Positions 1 through 6,913 of a DNA stretch of 7,238 bases are shown piece after piece. Position 1 is the first letter of the stretch; every line of letters begins with the position of its first letter. A model generated the notes under the pieces. That model saw only the letters and a list, made by a program, of their open reading frames with translations, made no database searches and was not told the origin of the DNA. Source of the DNA: CAZIDL01 sp964537825 (lineage in GTDB: Bacteria > Bacteroidota > Bacteroidia > Flavobacteriales_D > CAYVSK01); contig CAZIDL010000095.1 of assembly GCA_964537825.1 (NCBI GenBank), positions 1 through 7,238 on the forward strand, written 5' to 3'. The translations under genes were made by a program, and so were the position numbers.

Positions 1-3000
1 CGGGCTTTTGAGGTATTCGCCGGGATCGCGCAGGCGTTCCTGCTCGATGCGCGGCTTCATGTTCCAGTGATATTCGTAGTACCAATCCGCCTCGTTCTCT
101 TCCTCCTCACCGCGGGACCCTTTGAGGTATTGTGACTGGAACCCGTGGAATTCAGCGACGAGCGTTCCGTCCTCATTGAAGATCCAAAGCTCGCCAAGGG
201 CATGCTCGTCGGTCCATTCACGAAGACGCCCGTGTACGTATAACTTGTAGGAATCGACGTCGTTGTACCACTTGATGCGTTCGATATGGCGTGGCACGTA
301 GACCCCCATCCGCTTGTTCTCGTCCTCTCGCTCGTTGAAGATGCCGAAAACGGTCTGGAAACAACTGTCGAGGACACCGGGGTGGACGTTGAACTGAAAG
401 AACTCATCGCGGATGCTCTCATGAACCTCGATCTCGCTGAGCGCTTCCCAACTGCCATTGCTACGCCACAAGTTCTTGATATTCCTGAAGCTGGGACCGA
501 GGTAAAGCCCGCTCTCGTGAAGCTCGTCCTGCATTGGCTTCACCGGCACCGGAATGTTCACCCGTTCCTTGATATCCTCGAGGTCCACCGAAATGTGGTC
601 GAACTTCGACCCTAGATGGTCGATCCGTCCTTTCGAGCAGAGGGTCCAAGGGGCGTCCTCCTGACGACGGGGGCGTGTGTATATGAAGTAGTCGCCCCCA
701 TCGTGGGAAATGTCCATTTGGATATCGGGTGGCTCTCCGGAATCCGGGAGGAAGAGCCCGTTCTCAAAATCGACCTTTTCGACGAACTCAAGCTTATCCC
801 CGAAGGATGCCCTTGCGGCAGCGATCACGAGGTCCACATGACCTGCCCCCGGATAGATGATCGGTCCCTGAACCTTATGATCCTCGATATAAGGATAACT
901 CCGTTTGTCGAGCTCGATATCCCATATCACATTGTTGGGCTCACGGGCGGATACGGTCTTTCTTTTGAGATGAGGATGGCCGTAAGGGAAACTCCCCAGA
1001 CGGACCTCCTTGCTCTCTTCTCTTTCGAGCCAATAGGATTCGCGTTGCCAGGGATAGCGTGGCAAGTCGACAAAACCGTGCCCCTTTCCGTAAAAGGCTT
1101 CCCAATCAACCTTGAAACCCCATGTATGCAGGGCAGCCACGGAGGACAGGAAGGTCCTTTTCTCCGCTTCTTTCCGTCGAATGGATGGTAGGACCATCCC
1201 TTCCTGCTTTTCCTGTTTCAGCGTATCATTGACGCCGCTCGCATGGATGGGGTGCGGCCCGAGTTCGATGAAGGTATCGAAACCGTCCCGGATCTGAGCT
1301 TCGATGGCTGAGGTGAGGAACACTGGTTCGCGTACGTTCCGATACCAGTAATCAGGTGTCAATTCCCGACCGTCCAACTCATCCCCTTCGACCGTGGAGT
1401 AAAAGGGTATCTGTGTAGCAGCGGGTTGAAAATCCTCTCCGAGCGAACTGAGCAATTCGTCCCGAAGAGGCTCCATGTGGTGGCTGTGGAAAGGAACGTT
1501 CACCATCAGCACCCGGTGAAAGACGTCCCGCTCGTTCAGGTCCGCTGCAATGGACTCGATGCGGTCCGTATCACCGGAGAGGGTGACCATCTCAGGTCCG
1601 TTCACGGCACCGACGGAGACTTTTCCGTCGTGGCCTTCGGTGAGCTTCTTCGCTTCTCCATAAGGAAGTCCGACCGCCAACATCCGACCCTTATCAGTTG
1701 CCTTGAACTGGACGCGACTCCGGTGGAAAATGAGCTTGACCGCTTGTTCGAGGGTGAGCGCTCCTGAAACGTAACCAGCAGCGACCTCTCCGATGCTGTG
1801 GCCCACCACAGCACTCGGTTGGATCCCCATGGCCTTCCACATCTCATAGAGACCGATCTGGATCGCAAAAAGGGCTGGCTGTGCGATGTTCGTATCGCTT
1901 ATACGGGAATTCTCTTCATCCTTCGTCAGTTCCTCGATCAGGGACCAGTCCGCGTGCTTCCCCAGCATGCCATCGAGCTTCTCGATCCATGAGCGGAAAA
2001 GGGGCTCTTTTTGATAAAGCTCGCGACCCATCCCATACCATTGAGGCCCTTGTCCGGTGAAGATGAACACGCAATGCTCCCGGTCCTGATCCTTTCGCCT
2101 TACAGCGAGTTCCGTGAGGCTTTCACCCTCGAGATAAGAGCGGAGGTTCTCCGCCAATTCGTCCTTGTTCTCGGCCACTACTGCGAGCCGGACATCGTGA
2201 TGGGTCCGCCGCATGGCAGAACTCCGACAGATATCCTCGAAATGAAGCTCCCCGTTCTTTTCCCCAAGGAAATCGATATAGCGCTGAACGAGTTCTTCGA
2301 GCGCGTTCTGGTCCCTTGCTGAGATCGTGCAGATCCTGGGGCCTTTAGCCTCTCCGTTCTGCGGAGGCACGGTCTTTTTATGATCCTGGAGTACAAGATG
2401 AACATTGGATCCTCCGAAACCAAAGGAATTGACCCCTCCGAACTTCGGCTTTTCCTCGGAAACGGGCCACTCCTCGTTCTCGGTCGGAACGCGGAGTTTC
2501 AGGGCCTCGAAATCGATGTTGGGGTTCCCCTCCTGGAAATAAATGTTCGGTGGGATCACACCCTTCTTCATCGAAAGGGCGAGCTTGGAGAGCCCAGCGA
2601 TACCGGAAGCAGGCTCGAGATGCCCCATATTGGACTTGACGGAGCCCATGTAGCATTCGTCATCCCGTTCAGTGCCGATGACCTTACCGATCGAATCGCT
2701 TTCGATGGGGTCCCCGACGAAGGTGCCGGTCCCATGGGCCTCTACATAGCTCACATCGTGCGGGTCCACACCTGCATCCTCGTATGCGGTGCGCAGCAGG
2801 CTTTCCTGGGCATCTCTGCTCGGTACGGAGATCCCGTTCGTGGTACCGTCCTGATTGACAGCCGATCCACGGATGACAGCATAGACCTCATCTCCGTCCA
2901 CTTCCGCTTGAGAGAGAGGCTTTAAAAAGATGAGCCCAGCACCTTCGCTTCTCACATAACCGTTACCCCGCTTGTCGAAGGAATAGCAAGTGCCGTCCGG

Positions 3001-3678
3001 GGAAAGGAAACCTCCTTTGCTGAAGCCCATCTGGGGCTCGGGCTTGAGGATGGAGTTCACCCCACCGGCAAAGGCAGAGCCGGCCTCTCCGTCCCAGATC
3101 GAACGGCAGGCCATGTGGATGGCGTTCAAGGACGAAGAACAGGCGGTATCGAGAGCAAAGCTAGGTCCGTGAAGGTCGTAAGAATATGAAATGCGATTCG
3201 CCGTAATGCTGAGCGCCGATCCCACATTGGTGTGAGAACCGATGTTCACCCGTTCCGTGGGCGTGTTCTGGATATCTCCGTAATCGTGAGCGGACAATCC
3301 GATGAACACAGCCGTGTCGGAGCCTTTCAGCTCTTCAAGCCTCAATCCACCATCTTCGAGCGCTTCATAGGAAAGCTCAAGGAGCATCCGCTGCTGGGGA
3401 TCCATCCGGGATGCTTCGAGCGGCGATATTCCAAAGAACCCGGCATCGAACTTATCGATGTCCTTGATAAAACCACCCCGTTTTACGTTGATCTTACCGG
3501 CCCTCCTCCATTCCGGAGCGTAAAGGGCGTCGGCATCCCAACGGTCCGCAGGGATCTCTCCGAGCGCGTCCTCTTTGTTCGTGAGCAATTCCCAGAATTC
3601 CTCCGGGGAGTTCACATTGCCGGGATAGCGACAACTCATCCCGACGATGGCCAATGCTTCTTTGGGTTTCGATCCCAT
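1..3678 (-). CDS. Type I polyketide synthase, KS-AT-DH part (C-terminus beyond window)
   Basis: Reading from the ATG at 3678 towards base 1 gives 1226 codons with no stop, so the C-terminus is missing. Domains seen: ketosynthase (about residues 8-432) with the DTACSSS nucleophile motif (Cys180), EAHGTGT (His315) and SNMGHLE (His353); a KS-AT linker; acyltransferase (about 535-835) with FTGQGPQW, GHSIGE (Ser628) and VPFHSHHM (His731); and a dehydratase (about 902-1188) with H934xxxG938xxxxP943, a LGPSF motif near 1061 and HPGVLDSCFQ (Asp1104, Gln1108). All catalytic residues are intact. The cytoplasmic enzyme would load an extender unit, condense it and dehydrate the beta-hydroxy product. Phe730 before the AT histidine fits malonyl-CoA choice. 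Sequence after 1188 (WYYEYHWNMKP) looks like the start of the post-DH region; ketoreductase, enoylreductase, methyltransferase or carrier domains may follow but are not visible. The frame stays open upstream to a stop at 3790-3792, with GTG codons at 3738 and 3687. The ATG was chosen because it sits seven residues before the conserved EALAIVGMSCRYPG start of the KS. Confidence 0.96.
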   Translation of the reverse strand, partial: MGSKPKEALAIVGMSCRYPGNVNSPEEFWELLTNKEDALGEIPADRWDADALYAPEWRRAGKINVKRGGFIKDIDKFDAGFFGISPLEASRMDPQQRMLLELSYEALEDGGLRLEELKGSDTAVFIGLSAHDYGDIQNTPTERVNIGSHTNVGSALSITANRISYSYDLHGPSFALDTACSSSLNAIHMACRSIWDGEAGSAFAGGVNSILKPEPQMGFSKGGFLSPDGTCYSFDKRGNGYVRSEGAGLIFLKPLSQAEVDGDEVYAVIRGSAVNQDGTTNGISVPSRDAQESLLRTAYEDAGVDPHDVSYVEAHGTGTFVGDPIESDSIGKVIGTERDDECYMGSVKSNMGHLEPASGIAGLSKLALSMKKGVIPPNIYFQEGNPNIDFEALKLRVPTENEEWPVSEEKPKFGGVNSFGFGGSNVHLVLQDHKKTVPPQNGEAKGPRICTISARDQNALEELVQRYIDFLGEKNGELHFEDICRSSAMRRTHHDVRLAVVAENKDELAENLRSYLEGESLTELAVRRKDQDREHCVFIFTGQGPQWYGMGRELYQKEPLFRSWIEKLDGMLGKHADWSLIEELTKDEENSRISDTNIAQPALFAIQIGLYEMWKAMGIQPSAVVGHSIGEVAAGYVSGALTLEQAVKLIFHRSRVQFKATDKGRMLAVGLPYGEAKKLTEGHDGKVSVGAVNGPEMVTLSGDTDRIESIAADLNERDVFHRVLMVNVPFHSHHMEPLRDELLSSLGEDFQPAATQIPFYSTVEGDELDGRELTPDYWYRNVREPVFLTSAIEAQIRDGFDTFIELGPHPIHASGVNDTLKQEKQEGMVLPSIRRKEAEKRTFLSSVAALHTWGFKVDWEAFYGKGHGFVDLPRYPWQRESYWLEREESKEVRLGSFPYGHPHLKRKTVSAREPNNVIWDIELDKRSYPYIEDHKVQGPIIYPGAGHVDLVIAAARASFGDKLEFVEKVDFENGLFLPDSGEPPDIQMDISHDGGDYFIYTRPRRQEDAPWTLCSKGRIDHLGSKFDHISVDLEDIKERVNIPVPVKPMQDELHESGLYLGPSFRNIKNLWRSNGSWEALSEIEVHESIRDEFFQFNVHPGVLDSCFQTVFGIFNEREDENKRMGVYVPRHIERIKWYNDVDSYKLYVHGRLREWTDEHALGELWIFNEDGTLVAEFHGFQSQYLKGSRGEEEENEADWYYEYHWNMKPRIEQERLRDPGEYLKSP

Positions 3679-3803
3679 TTTGTTCACTTCGTTATCTTTC
3701 CAGTGCTGATCCTTCGGGCCCCAGATGCTACCACCCACTCTTTCATCAAAGAAAGAGCAACGAGTGCGGGCTTTCAGTTCTTTCCTTTGCTACCTTAGGG
3801 CAC

Positions 3804-3820
3804 TTCCTTAAAAGTAGGAA
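3804..3820. repeat. Short inverted repeat near the PKS transcription start
   Basis: TTCCT at 3804-3808 and AGGAA at 3816-3820 are perfect reverse complements around a seven-base A/T-rich spacer. The repeat lies just downstream of the proposed PKS promoter, where a repressor site or leader hairpin could sit. Five-base arms are short enough to arise by chance, so this is only a candidate. Confidence 0.2.
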
Positions 3821-3838
3821 ATTCTCCAGACCAAGGAC

Positions 3839-3870
3839 CAAAGATAGAGAAGGTATGAGAAAAGGCCTAA
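3839..3870 (-). promoter_or_regulatory. Putative Bacteroidota-type promoter for the PKS gene
   Basis: On the minus strand, TATCTTTG (3846-3839) matches the Bacteroidota -7 consensus TAnnTTTG exactly. Twenty bases upstream lies TTAG (3870-3867), an imperfect version of the TTG/TTTG -33 element. Transcription would begin roughly ten bases downstream, giving a leader of about 150 bases before the ATG at 3678. The -7 match is read directly; its use as a promoter is inference, and an eight-base motif with four fixed positions beyond TA can occur by chance. Confidence 0.4.
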
Positions 3871-3907
3871 CGAGCAAGCGTTTTCCTCATCGAAAGAACC
3901 CCCCTAT

Positions 3908-5074
3908 ATGCTGAAAAAAGTGGAAGAGCGAGTGGATGAGAAGGATTTCCTCGACGTTGCACGCAAGGTCAACGCAGGGGATCCGAATTGGGTCTGTCCC
4001 CTCGACCAGGATATTCAAGAGGTCTTCGATCCCGCTAAGAACAACTATTTCAAAAATGGCGAAGCAGCACGCTGGGTCCTGAAGAACGAACAAGGTGAAC
4101 CGATCGGAAGGGTCGCTGCTTTCGTGAATTACGATTCCTGTGAGAAAGAAGGACTGAAGGTGGGGGGATGCGGGTTCTTTGAATGCATCGATGATCAGGA
4201 AAGCGCGGACACCCTCTTCGATGCTGCCAGGAAATGGCTCGAAGAACGGGGTATAGAGGCCATGGATGGTCCCATCAATTTCGGCGAGACGGACAAGTTC
4301 TGGGGGTTGCTCGTGGACGGTTTCACCCAACCGGCCTATCAGGTCGCTTATAACCAACCTTACTATCAAAAGCTCTTCGAGAACTACGGTTTCAAAACCT
4401 ACTTCAAACAGGAAGGCTTCATCTTCGATCTGAAAAAGCCCATCCCGGAGCGCTTCTGGAAGATCGCGGAATGGGTCACGAGGAAGGAGAACCTCCACTT
4501 CGAACATTTCTCCTGGCAGGAGAAGGAAAAGTACGTGCAGGACTTCACCAAGGTCTTTAACGAAGCCTGGAAAGACTTAAAAAAAGACTTTGAACCGCTC
4601 GACCCTGAATATGTCCGCAACTTCCTCGATGCCGGGAAGATGGTCTTGGAGGAAAAGATGATCTGGTTTGCCTATCATCGGGAAGAACCGATCGCTATCT
4701 TCCTCATGTACCCGGACTTCAATCAACTCTTCAAACCCCTTAACGGCAAACTCCATCTCTGGAACAAGCTCCGCTTGCTGTGGCGCTTGAAAACGCAAAA
4801 GATCGATCGAGCACGAGGGGTGCTGATGGGGGTGATCCCGGCATGGCAAGGAAGAGGGATCGAATCCGGATTCATCTATCATCTGGAACGAATATTCAGG
4901 GAAGAACTACCCCAATACCAAGAATTGGAATTCTCTTGGGTCGGTGATTTTAATCCGCCCATGCGGAAGTTATGGACGGAGGTCGGGGCCGAACCGGCCA
5001 AACATTACATCACCTATCGCTATCTATTCAACCCTGATCAGGAGTTCCAGCGTTACCAAGGTGAAGAGGGATGA
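3908..5074 (+). CDS. Two-domain GNAT-superfamily acetyltransferase-like protein, substrate unknown
   Basis: A 388-residue soluble protein with no signal peptide or membrane segment. It appears to consist of two GNAT-like halves. The N-terminal half (about 1-170) has a GEPIGRVAAFVN strand (63-74), a GFFEC segment (89-93), a GPINFGETDKFWGLL segment (121-135) and a YNQPYYQKLFENYGF segment (148-162), features I recall from a widespread uncharacterised bacterial family of about this length. The C-terminal half (about 190-388) carries GVIPAWQGRGIES (308-320), matching the acetyl-CoA pyrophosphate loop Q/RxxGxG/A except that Glu319 replaces the final Gly/Ala, and then FSWVGDFNPPMRKLWTEVGA (342-361), typical of the last GNAT strands. 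Function would be acyl-CoA-dependent N-acylation of an unknown amine, but an altered loop leaves non-catalytic roles open. The ATG at 3908 is the only usual start after the in-frame stop at 3845-3847. It is divergent from the PKS; a link to it is unproven. Confidence 0.85.
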   Translation: MLKKVEERVDEKDFLDVARKVNAGDPNWVCPLDQDIQEVFDPAKNNYFKNGEAARWVLKNEQGEPIGRVAAFVNYDSCEKEGLKVGGCGFFECIDDQESADTLFDAARKWLEERGIEAMDGPINFGETDKFWGLLVDGFTQPAYQVAYNQPYYQKLFENYGFKTYFKQEGFIFDLKKPIPERFWKIAEWVTRKENLHFEHFSWQEKEKYVQDFTKVFNEAWKDLKKDFEPLDPEYVRNFLDAGKMVLEEKMIWFAYHREEPIAIFLMYPDFNQLFKPLNGKLHLWNKLRLLWRLKTQKIDRARGVLMGVIPAWQGRGIESGFIYHLERIFREELPQYQELEFSWVGDFNPPMRKLWTEVGAEPAKHYITYRYLFNPDQEFQRYQGEEG

Positions 5075-5082
5075 TCCGGCAA

Positions 5083-5096
5083 CATCCTGAAGGATG
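5083..5096 (+). terminator. Weak hairpin after the GNAT gene, possible terminator
   Basis: CATCC and GGATG form a perfect five-base stem around a TGAA tetraloop, starting nine bases after the GNAT stop codon and followed by CTTT. The placement suits a transcription terminator, but the stem is short and the T-run is only three bases long. Confidence 0.25.
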
Positions 5097-5163
5097 CTTT
5101 AAAAGGCTGTGAACTCCATATCCAAGCGTACGGTCTGGAAAAAAACTGGTCCTCCCGGGACTT

Positions 5164-5195
5164 CATCCTTGAGAGCAACGGATTCTCGAGGAATG
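5164..5195. repeat. Imperfect inverted repeat (11 bp arms)
   Basis: CCTTGAGA (5167-5174) pairs with TCTCGAGG (5184-5191) with one G-T wobble, across a nine-base loop. Skipping one bulged A at 5192, CAT (5164-5166) pairs with ATG (5193-5195), giving eleven pairs. No T-run follows, so it is not an ordinary terminator. It could be an operator or part of a structured RNA upstream of the ATP-grasp gene; function is unknown. Confidence 0.4.
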
Positions 5196-5304
5196 CTCGA
5201 TCTCCTTATGGCCTGCATACAGTTCCTTTAAAGACCTCGAAGGGGACGGACGCATCGCCCCTCTTATCGTCTAGCATACCCTTGGGATGAACGGACTGGA
5301 GGAC

Positions 5305-5323
5305 GGGGGCATTAAACTCCCCC
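5305..5323. repeat. G5/C5 inverted repeat
   Basis: GGGGG at 5305-5309 is complementary to CCCCC at 5319-5323 across a nine-base A/T-rich loop, with TCTGTT following. In RNA this would be a short but strong stem. It lies about 170 bases before the ATP-grasp start codon. It may be a leader hairpin or a weak terminator; chance is also possible. Confidence 0.3.
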
Positions 5324-5493
5324 TCTGTTACAAGGAGAAAAACACGCCATGCGCCATCAAAACGGGACCATCGATGGGAGGAGCGGGACCCGGATAGGAG
5401 CGAACGTTCAGGAACTTCGGCGAAGTATTTGGTAAAAAGAACGATCCGCATCCGACCATTGTTGAAGAATAGACTTTATCGGACAAACCACCT

Positions 5494-6792
5494 ATGCCAG
5501 CCCTCCATATTTTCATCATTGGCCTGAACGATTTCAACCTTAAAAAACTGAAGAAGGTCGGGAATGAAGACCGCTTCGTGTTCCATAACCTTCTGGATCA
5601 TAAGGAGATCATTGACGCCGAGGCCTACGACATCGATCGGATCCTTCAAAAGGCAAGCGATCAATTGAAAGAACATCCTCAAGGACCGGATGCCATCATC
5701 GGCTACATGGATTTCCCCGTAAGTACGATCGTTCCGATCCTGGCCGAACGTTTCGGAACCCGAGCCACCTCCTTGGAAAGCCTTTTGAAGTGCGAACACA
5801 AGTATTGGAGCCGCTTGGAGCAGTACTACTCCATACCCGATAACATCCCCACCTTCCAGGCATTTGACCCATTCGATGATGAGGCTTTCGAAAAGCTCTC
5901 AGCACCGCTTCCCTTTTGGATCAAACCCATCAAATCCTTCGCCTCCCACCTCGGTTTTCGGATCGGATCCAAAGAACAGTTCGAGGAAGCCCGCAAAGAG
6001 ATCCAAAAGAAGGTCCGTCGGATCGGTGATGCTTTCGGTAAGGTGACCCAAAGGGTGGAGCTGCCTCCCGAGATGAAAGAGCTCAGTTCGAGTGCTTGCA
6101 TTGCAGAATCTCTGATCGGTGGAGATCATCAATGTACACTCGAGGGAGCGGTCCACGAACGAAAGGTCTATTTTCACGGCATGATCGATTCCGTTAGGGT
6201 TCCTGGTACCACAGTGTTCGAACGTTACGAGTACCCTTCGGAGCTCCCGATAGAAATTCAGGAGCGGATGCGGAACATCGCTGCTCGATTCCTCAAACAA
6301 GTGGATTACGACAACGCAGCGTTCAACATCGAATTCTTTTGGGATAGTGAAAATGACGCGATCTGGTTCCTCGAGGTCAACACGCGCTTAGCCCAGCATC
6401 ACAGCGATCTCTTCGAGAAGGTCGATGGGGTCCCGAATCAAAAGGCTGCTTTGGACGTTGCCTTGGACCAGGAACCGATCTTCCCCAAGGAACAGGGGGA
6501 TTTCAAAAAAGCAGCTGTCTTCTTCGTGCGAGAGACGGAAGACCAAATGGTTAAAAAGGTCCCATCCAAAGCGGAGATCGAGAAGATCGAGAACGAATAC
6601 CCGGGATCGACCGTCCAGCTCCAGGTCGATGAAGGGGACCGCTTATTCGACCTCCACGAACAAGACAGCTACAGTTATATCACAGCCCTCATTTACGTTG
6701 GAGGCGATTCCACCCAAGACCTGACCGACAAGAAAGAAGCGATCGAAAAGCGTCTGGGGATCGAGTACGAAGCCATTGCCGAAGGACCCTGA
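5494..6792 (+). CDS. ATP-grasp domain protein, probable carboxylate-amine/thiol ligase-type enzyme
   Basis: A 432-residue soluble protein. An N-terminal alpha/beta region (1-115) begins with a MPALHIFIIGLND strand and has DAIIGYMDFPVSTI (66-79), resembling the pre-ATP-grasp fold. The ATP-grasp core follows: FWIKPIKSFASHLG (141-154; Lys144 is the expected ATP-phosphate ligand), an IAESLIGGDHQCTLEGAV strand pair (203-220), FNIEF (277-281; Glu280 metal ligand) and WFLEVNTRLA (291-300; Glu294, Asn296 and Arg298). These match the magnesium-binding E...ExN pattern of the superfamily. The loop after Lys144 is poorer in glycine than usual. The C-terminal tail (about 336-432), with GDRLFDLHEQDSYSY, distantly resembles the C-terminal part of biotin carboxylase-like ATP-grasp proteins; that is inference. 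Such enzymes activate a carboxylate as acyl phosphate and join it to an amine or other nucleophile; the substrates cannot be read here. The ATG at 5494 gives a complete N-terminal strand. The 419 bp gap before it suggests its own promoter. Confidence 0.88.
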   Translation: MPALHIFIIGLNDFNLKKLKKVGNEDRFVFHNLLDHKEIIDAEAYDIDRILQKASDQLKEHPQGPDAIIGYMDFPVSTIVPILAERFGTRATSLESLLKCEHKYWSRLEQYYSIPDNIPTFQAFDPFDDEAFEKLSAPLPFWIKPIKSFASHLGFRIGSKEQFEEARKEIQKKVRRIGDAFGKVTQRVELPPEMKELSSSACIAESLIGGDHQCTLEGAVHERKVYFHGMIDSVRVPGTTVFERYEYPSELPIEIQERMRNIAARFLKQVDYDNAAFNIEFFWDSENDAIWFLEVNTRLAQHHSDLFEKVDGVPNQKAALDVALDQEPIFPKEQGDFKKAAVFFVRETEDQMVKKVPSKAEIEKIENEYPGSTVQLQVDEGDRLFDLHEQDSYSYITALIYVGGDSTQDLTDKKEAIEKRLGIEYEAIAEGP

Positions 6793-6913
6793 GCTCATAC
6801 CCCTTCTGTTCCGTCAAAAGCGGCTTCATTACTCCTTTCCTTATGGCCTTTGTCACTCATCAATCCCACAAAGAACCCTGGGAACTCCTCTATTAACTTC
6901 TCTTTAACCGATC
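6793..6913. other. 121 bp gap between ATP-grasp and hydrolase genes
   Basis: No gene fits here. The only hairpin-like sequence is CCG/CGG around 6822-6834, with a three-base stem, too weak to call a terminator. No exact TAnnTTTG motif is present on the plus strand; TATGGCCTTTG near 6842-6852 has three extra bases between its halves. The two genes could be cotranscribed or separate. Confidence 0.4.

Larger units (their letters stand above)
3679..3907. promoter_or_regulatory. Divergent intergenic region between PKS and GNAT genes
   Basis: This stretch separates two divergent start codons, so it must carry signals for both genes unless the PKS starts further upstream. A Bacteroidota-type promoter for the PKS can be proposed (listed separately). 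No perfect TAnnTTTG was found for the plus-strand gene; the nearest match is TTCCTTTG around 3782-3789, which lacks the TA. No purine-rich Shine-Dalgarno sequence lies at the usual distance from either ATG. I see no convincing gene inside it; a plus-strand open frame that starts within the PKS and runs to 3914 has no recognisable protein features. Confidence 0.6.
5075..5493. other. Gene-poor 419 bp gap with inverted repeats
   Basis: No frame here gives a protein I recognise. The longest plus-strand candidates are short, for example an ATG frame at 5287-5397 coding for 36 residues, and minus-strand open frames of 70-80 codons have no conserved-looking segments. One plus-strand frame without ATG (5173-5268) reads FKDLEGDGRIAPLIV near its end, which looks somewhat protein-like and might be a gene remnant, but this is weak. 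Three inverted repeats (listed separately) suggest a terminator, a structured leader for the ATP-grasp gene, or a small RNA. I found no perfect TAnnTTTG promoter on the plus strand; AGTATTTG at 5424-5431 is the closest. Confidence 0.5.

Noticed and set aside
286..3798. Several plus-strand open frames of 60-190 codons lying opposite the PKS gene
   Set aside because: They overlap a continuous 1226-codon minus-strand frame with intact PKS motifs throughout. They have no recognisable domains, and the codon bias of the real gene explains the long antisense frames.
3887..4882. Minus-strand open frames, the longest of 206 codons, opposite the GNAT gene
   Set aside because: The plus-strand frame has clear GNAT motifs; the antisense frames show only its mirrored composition.
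5287..5397. Plus-strand ATG frame of 36 residues
   Set aside because: Short, no ribosome binding signal, rich in Gly/Pro from simple G-rich sequence, and it spans an inverted repeat. Not enough to call a gene.
5206..5537. Minus-strand open frames of 69 and 81 codons in the gap before the ATP-grasp gene
   Set aside because: They overlap each other in different frames, one runs into the start of the ATP-grasp gene, and neither contains a recognisable motif.
6822..6834. CCG...CGG hairpin after the ATP-grasp gene as a terminator
   Set aside because: Only three base pairs and no T-run.
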